DNA of 64,000 nucleotides from Catonella morbi ATCC 51271 (GTDB lineage Bacteria; Bacillota; Clostridia; Lachnospirales; Lachnospiraceae): positions 434,001 through 498,000 of the forward strand of contig NZ_KI535368.1 of NCBI RefSeq assembly GCF_000160035.2, written 5' to 3'. Made by a program: the position numbers and the translations under genes. The notes under the pieces were generated by a model, which worked only from the letters and a program-made list of their open reading frames with translations, made no database searches and had not been told where the DNA came from. Below, piece after piece: positions 61,499 to 64,000 of this stretch. Position 1 is the first letter of the stretch. Each line of letters opens with the position of its first letter.

Positions 61499-62797
61499 AT
61501 GAATGAATTTGTAATTAAGGGCGGTAAGCCGCTCGTTGGTGAAGTTTCCATAAGCGGAGCTAAAAATGCTGCTCTTGGCATACTGGCCGCCGCTGTTATG
61601 TGCAATGAACCTGTTAAAATTGAAAATCTTCCTTATGTTAGTGATATACAGGTACTTTTAAGTGCTATTGAAGAAATAGGTGCCATAGTTGAAAGAATAG
61701 ATAATCATACCGTCCGCATAAATGGCGGTACTATAACTAATTTCTGTGTAGACAATGAATTTATCAGGAAAATAAGGGCTTCTTACTATCTTTTGGGAGC
61801 ACTTTTAGGAAAAAATAAAGATGCAAAGGTTGCCTTTCCCGGCGGCTGTAATATAGGAAGCCGTCCTATAGACCAGCATATCAAGGGATTTGAGGCACTC
61901 GGTGCGGAAATCGATATCAGACACAGCCTTATTGCGGTAAAAGCAGATGAACTGGTTGGAAGTCATATTTATTTTGATGTATCCAGCGTAGGGGCTACAA
62001 TAAACACCATGCTTGCAGCTACTCTTGCAAAGGGAAAGACTATAATGGAAAATGTGGCAAAAGAGCCTCATGTGGTAGACGTAGCTAACTTCCTTAACAG
62101 CATGGGAGCCGATATCAAGGGTGCAGGTACTGACGTAATCAGAATAGTAGGAGTAGAAAGACTTCATGGAAGCGAGTATTCCATTATACCTGATATGATA
62201 GAGGCGGGAACTTATATGGTAGCCGCTGCTGCCACTAAGGGAGATGTACTTGTTAAAAACCTTATACCTAAGCACATGGAAGCAATAAGTGCAAAACTTA
62301 TAGAAACAGGTGCGGAGGTTTATGAATTTGACGATGCAATCAGAGTCTGTGCTAAGAACAGGCTTAATCATACTCATGTTAAGACCTTACCTTATCCGGG
62401 TTTCCCTACAGATATGCAGCCTCAGATAACCACTCTTTTAGCTATGTCAAACGGTACAAGTGTAGTTACCGAAAGTATATTTGAAAACCGCTTTAAGTTC
62501 ACTGATGAACTTGCCAAAATGGGAGCAAATATCAAAGTTGAAGGCAATAGCGCCATTATAGACGGAGTAGAAAAGCTTTCAGGCGCAAAGCTCAGTTCTC
62601 CAGACCTTAGAGCAGGAGCTGCCCTTGTAATAGCAGGTCTTTGTTCTGAGGAAGTAAGTGAGGTAGACCAGATAGAGTTTATCGAAAGAGGCTATGAGCA
62701 TTTTGAAGAAAAGCTGAAGGAACTTGGTGCTGATATTGCAAAGATTCCTGTAGATGATGAGAAAGAGCTTATGAAGTTTAAGTTAAGGGTTGGATGA
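61499..62797 (+). CDS. murA: UDP-N-acetylglucosamine 1-carboxyvinyltransferase
   Basis: A 432-aa MurA, the first committed enzyme of peptidoglycan synthesis, transferring enolpyruvate from PEP to UDP-GlcNAc. It begins FVIKGGKPLVGEVSISGAKN, has the catalytic Cys in VAFPGGCNIGSRPIDQHI (about residue 116; Cys, so presumably fosfomycin-sensitive), and YPGFPTDMQPQITTLLAMSNG. DLRAGAALVIAGL is near the end. The ATG at 61499 follows AAAGGGG; a TTG at 61460 is in frame but lacks a site. It is a single-gene transcript with a strong promoter and terminator. Confidence 0.96.
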   Translation: MNEFVIKGGKPLVGEVSISGAKNAALGILAAAVMCNEPVKIENLPYVSDIQVLLSAIEEIGAIVERIDNHTVRINGGTITNFCVDNEFIRKIRASYYLLGALLGKNKDAKVAFPGGCNIGSRPIDQHIKGFEALGAEIDIRHSLIAVKADELVGSHIYFDVSSVGATINTMLAATLAKGKTIMENVAKEPHVVDVANFLNSMGADIKGAGTDVIRIVGVERLHGSEYSIIPDMIEAGTYMVAAAATKGDVLVKNLIPKHMEAISAKLIETGAEVYEFDDAIRVCAKNRLNHTHVKTLPYPGFPTDMQPQITTLLAMSNGTSVVTESIFENRFKFTDELAKMGANIKVEGNSAIIDGVEKLSGAKLSSPDLRAGAALVIAGLCSEEVSEVDQIEFIERGYEHFEEKLKELGADIAKIPVDDEKELMKFKLRVG

Positions 62798-62802
62798 ATA
62801 TT

Positions 62803-62845
62803 AAAAGTGATGGAAATTGATTTTGAAGTTTCCATCACTTTTTTG
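62803..62845 (+). terminator. murA terminator
   Basis: AAAAGTGATGGAAA (62803-62816) and TTTCCATCACTTTT (62829-62842) form a perfect 14-bp stem followed by more T residues. Confidence 0.9.
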
Positions 62846-62871
62846 ACTTATTTAATATCTCTAAAAATTCA

Positions 62872-63147
62872 TTAGCTGTGACTATCATTAATCTCATCTA
62901 TACTTAAATCCTGTACACCATTTTCTTTAGCCTGTTCTCTAAGAGCAAGAAAAGTCTGCATCCCCAGTGCTTTTAATGTATCAGTACTTGTGGCTTGAAT
63001 TTCAAATGGTATTTTTCTTTCACGAACAACTGCCCTTGCAAATACATTAATCGCTGTGGTTGCATTCATTCCAAATTCTGAACAAATTATATCAAACTGT
63101 TTTTTTAAATTCTCATCCATTCTTACACTAAAAGTTGCTAAAGCCAT
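62872..63147 (-). CDS. RelB/DinJ-family antitoxin, apparently without its toxin
   Basis: A 91-aa protein with the ribbon-helix-helix start TFSVRMDENLKKQFDIICSE, then FGMNATTAINVFARAVVRERKIPFEI, the DinJ/RelB hallmark, and an acidic C-terminal tail for toxin binding. In type II toxin-antitoxin pairs the RelE/YafQ toxin gene follows directly. Here the downstream 25 nt lead into the murA terminator and no toxin is present. AAGGGG precedes the start. It is either an orphan regulator or the remnant of a lost module. Confidence 0.9.
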   Translation of the reverse strand: MALATFSVRMDENLKKQFDIICSEFGMNATTAINVFARAVVRERKIPFEIQATSTDTLKALGMQTFLALREQAKENGVQDLSIDEINDSHS

Positions 63148-63183
63148 AGATAACCCCTTTATACTTACTCTCTATATATATTC

Positions 63184-63246
63184 ACTATACCTCATTTTTT
63201 TATAAAAAATCAACATTTTGAACCTATTAGAACCATTTAGGTTCAA
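63184..63246 (-). promoter_or_regulatory. Promoter and upstream dyad of the RelB/DinJ gene
   Basis: On the minus strand TTGATT (63208-63213) and TATAGT (63184-63189) are 18 nt apart. Just upstream, TTGAACCTA (63218-63226) and TAGGTTCAA (63238-63246) form a perfect 9-bp inverted repeat. A third GAACC lies inside. It could be an operator or the terminator of the BlaI-like unit. Confidence 0.5.
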
Positions 63247-63344
63247 TTTTTATAATTTGCTGTTTCCTTATGGAAAATGTACATCTCCTCAGTAGTCTCA
63301 ACAGTTTGGATTAATACTTTTCATAACAGCCTCCTTCCCAAAAG

Positions 63345-63428
63345 TTACCTTATAAAAAGTATAATTGCAAGTATGAAAATGCTTTTTATACTCCTGGTTA
63401 AGGCTGTAGGTATAATCAAATTAACCAT
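63345..63428 (-). pseudogene. Short BlaR1-like N-terminal stub after the BlaI gene
   Basis: A 27-codon ORF starts 1 nt after the BlaI-like stop. It encodes MVNLIIPTALTRSIKSIFIL and AIILFIR, a hydrophobic helix with the Ser-Ile-Leu pattern typical of the first transmembrane segment of M56 BlaR1/MecR1 proteins. It stops at 63345 with no continuation seen. Because blaR1 normally follows blaI with overlap, this is probably the start of a deleted receptor gene. A genuine small membrane peptide is the alternative. Confidence 0.4.
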
Positions 63429-63429
63429 A

Positions 63430-63810
63430 TCATTCCTCTTCATCAAAACTATCGATTAATTTTCTCATTTCTTCCAGCTCTTTTTTACTTACTTTTTTCT
63501 CACTGAAAAATGCCTGACAGACATTTATAATCGAGCCTTTAAATAATCTCTCTATCGCTTCCTGCTTCTGCTTTCTAAGTGCCTCCTCTCTTGAAATAAG
63601 CGGCTTTATGGTATACTTTGGATACCTCCTTGTTATTGCCCCCTTTTCAAGCAGTCTTCCAAAAAATGTGTAGCTGGAAGTCTTACCGAAGCCATATTTT
63701 TCATCTAATAACTTAGATAATTCCAATGCCTGAATCTCTCCGTTTTCATCCAAACATTCTCCCTCCCACAACATTTCCATTACTGTAAGTTCTCCGTTTG
63801 AAAAATTCAT
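63430..63810 (-). CDS. BlaI/MecI/CopY-family transcriptional repressor
   Basis: A 126-aa winged-helix protein with FSNGELTVMEMLWEGECLDENG at the N-terminus, helix-turn-helix ALELSKLLDEKYGFGKTSSYTF, wing segment LLEKGAITRRYPKYTIKPLIS, and a helical dimerisation tail (EAIERLFKGSIINVCQAFFS, KKELEEMRKLIDSF). BlaI proteins repress beta-lactamase or other genes and are cleaved when BlaR1 senses the antibiotic. GAGGTAATAAA precedes the start. A membrane protein gene ends 4 nt upstream, so both are one transcript. Confidence 0.85.
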   Translation of the reverse strand: MNFSNGELTVMEMLWEGECLDENGEIQALELSKLLDEKYGFGKTSSYTFFGRLLEKGAITRRYPKYTIKPLISREEALRKQKQEAIERLFKGSIINVCQAFFSEKKVSKKELEEMRKLIDSFDEEE

Positions 63811-63814
63811 TTTA

Positions 63815-64000
63815 TTACCTCACTGTTTTCTTATTTTTATAAAAGAATATTATTATGCCACAAACAAATATAACTCCAATAAATAAAACTAATATCACTG
63901 AATTATTATTTTTAGATAAATTAGGTTTCGCAATATCTAAAAAACCATATGGTCCCGCCTCATCACCCGATATCTTAGGTAATTCATTAATATATTCTTT
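63815..64000 (-). CDS. 3' part of a membrane protein gene (runs off the window)
   Basis: The frame is open from the right edge to TAA at 63815-63817 and encodes the last 61 residues. After a polar stretch (INELPKISGDEAGPYGFLDI) comes a transmembrane helix (SVILVLFIGVIFVCGIIIFF) and a basic tail YKNKKTVR. The topology is outside-in, typical of an anchored extracellular protein. Its identity cannot be judged from this end. It is followed by the BlaI-like gene in the same operon. Confidence 0.65.
   Translation of the reverse strand, partial: KEYINELPKISGDEAGPYGFLDIAKPNLSKNNNSVILVLFIGVIFVCGIIIFFYKNKKTVR

Noticed and set aside
61805-62377. A 190-aa minus-strand frame inside murA
   Set aside because: It is a complement of conserved MurA coding sequence, with no domain and no start context.

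Overview
The window looks like a chromosomal segment of a low-GC Gram-positive anaerobe of the Clostridia, most likely Lachnospiraceae. The evidence is a pyruvate phosphate dikinase, an [FeFe] hydrogenase, LPxTG and BspA-type surface proteins, Veg, a YesM/YesN-regulated sugar ABC cassette, a BirA operator of Firmicutes type, a short ProS ending in WGKAY, and strong GGAGG ribosome binding sites. The genus cannot be fixed from this sequence. No rRNA, tRNA or CRISPR array was seen.

Layout. 1-8.1 kb: end of an unknown gene, a DtxR/MntR-type regulator, a decayed PD-(D/E)XK (Rpn/transposase-like) gene, uvrB, two tandem MATE exporters and a YgjV-like membrane protein. 8.2-11.7 kb: the purine run purE-purM-purN-purD. 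11.7-16.9 kb: a small XRE regulator with its own operator pair, gpmI, a long-hairpin element, and ppdK. 16.9-20.85 kb: a mobile island with a complete IS200-type element, a small HD-domain alarmone-hydrolase-like gene, an IS200 left-end remnant, an IS3-type orfB remnant, and a complete IS630-type element whose transposase is split by a probable -1 frameshift. 20.85-24.7 kb: a GH13 lipoprotein, bioY under a clear BirA operator, and a secreted protein made of two copies of one unknown domain.

24.8-33.2 kb, minus strand: unknown 334-aa protein, tcdA-like, DJ-1/PfpI, DUF1934, ddl, GntR regulator, ispE, then a membrane-anchored protein, a HEAT-like lipoprotein and an AIM24 protein. 33.3-47.3 kb, minus strand: two sugar-sensing or uptake loci. 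The first pairs a membrane-anchored LuxR-type regulator with an orphan solute-binding lipoprotein. The second is a full cassette: YesN-type response regulator, binding protein, two permeases, a cytoplasmic (alpha/alpha)6-type glycosidase, a GT4 glycosyltransferase and a YesM-type kinase.

47.6-51.5 kb: surface biology, with an LRR protein that has lost its signal peptide next to an intact BspA-like LPxTG protein carrying RGD-containing stalk repeats. 51.7-56.5 kb: a lipoprotein and a divergent two-gene [FeFe] hydrogenase operon, with a perfect 7-1-7 Fur-type box between them. 56.6-62.8 kb: veg, a PEGA-domain protein, cca and proS (overlapping TAATG), and murA behind a consensus promoter. 62.9-64 kb: an orphan RelB/DinJ antitoxin and a BlaI-like repressor with a BlaR1-like stub. 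Most functions are ordinary housekeeping. The points that stand out are the fused GltD-type hydrogenase partner with the Fur box, the membrane LuxR/solute-binding pair, the duplicated-domain secreted protein, and several undescribed dispersed palindromic repeats.
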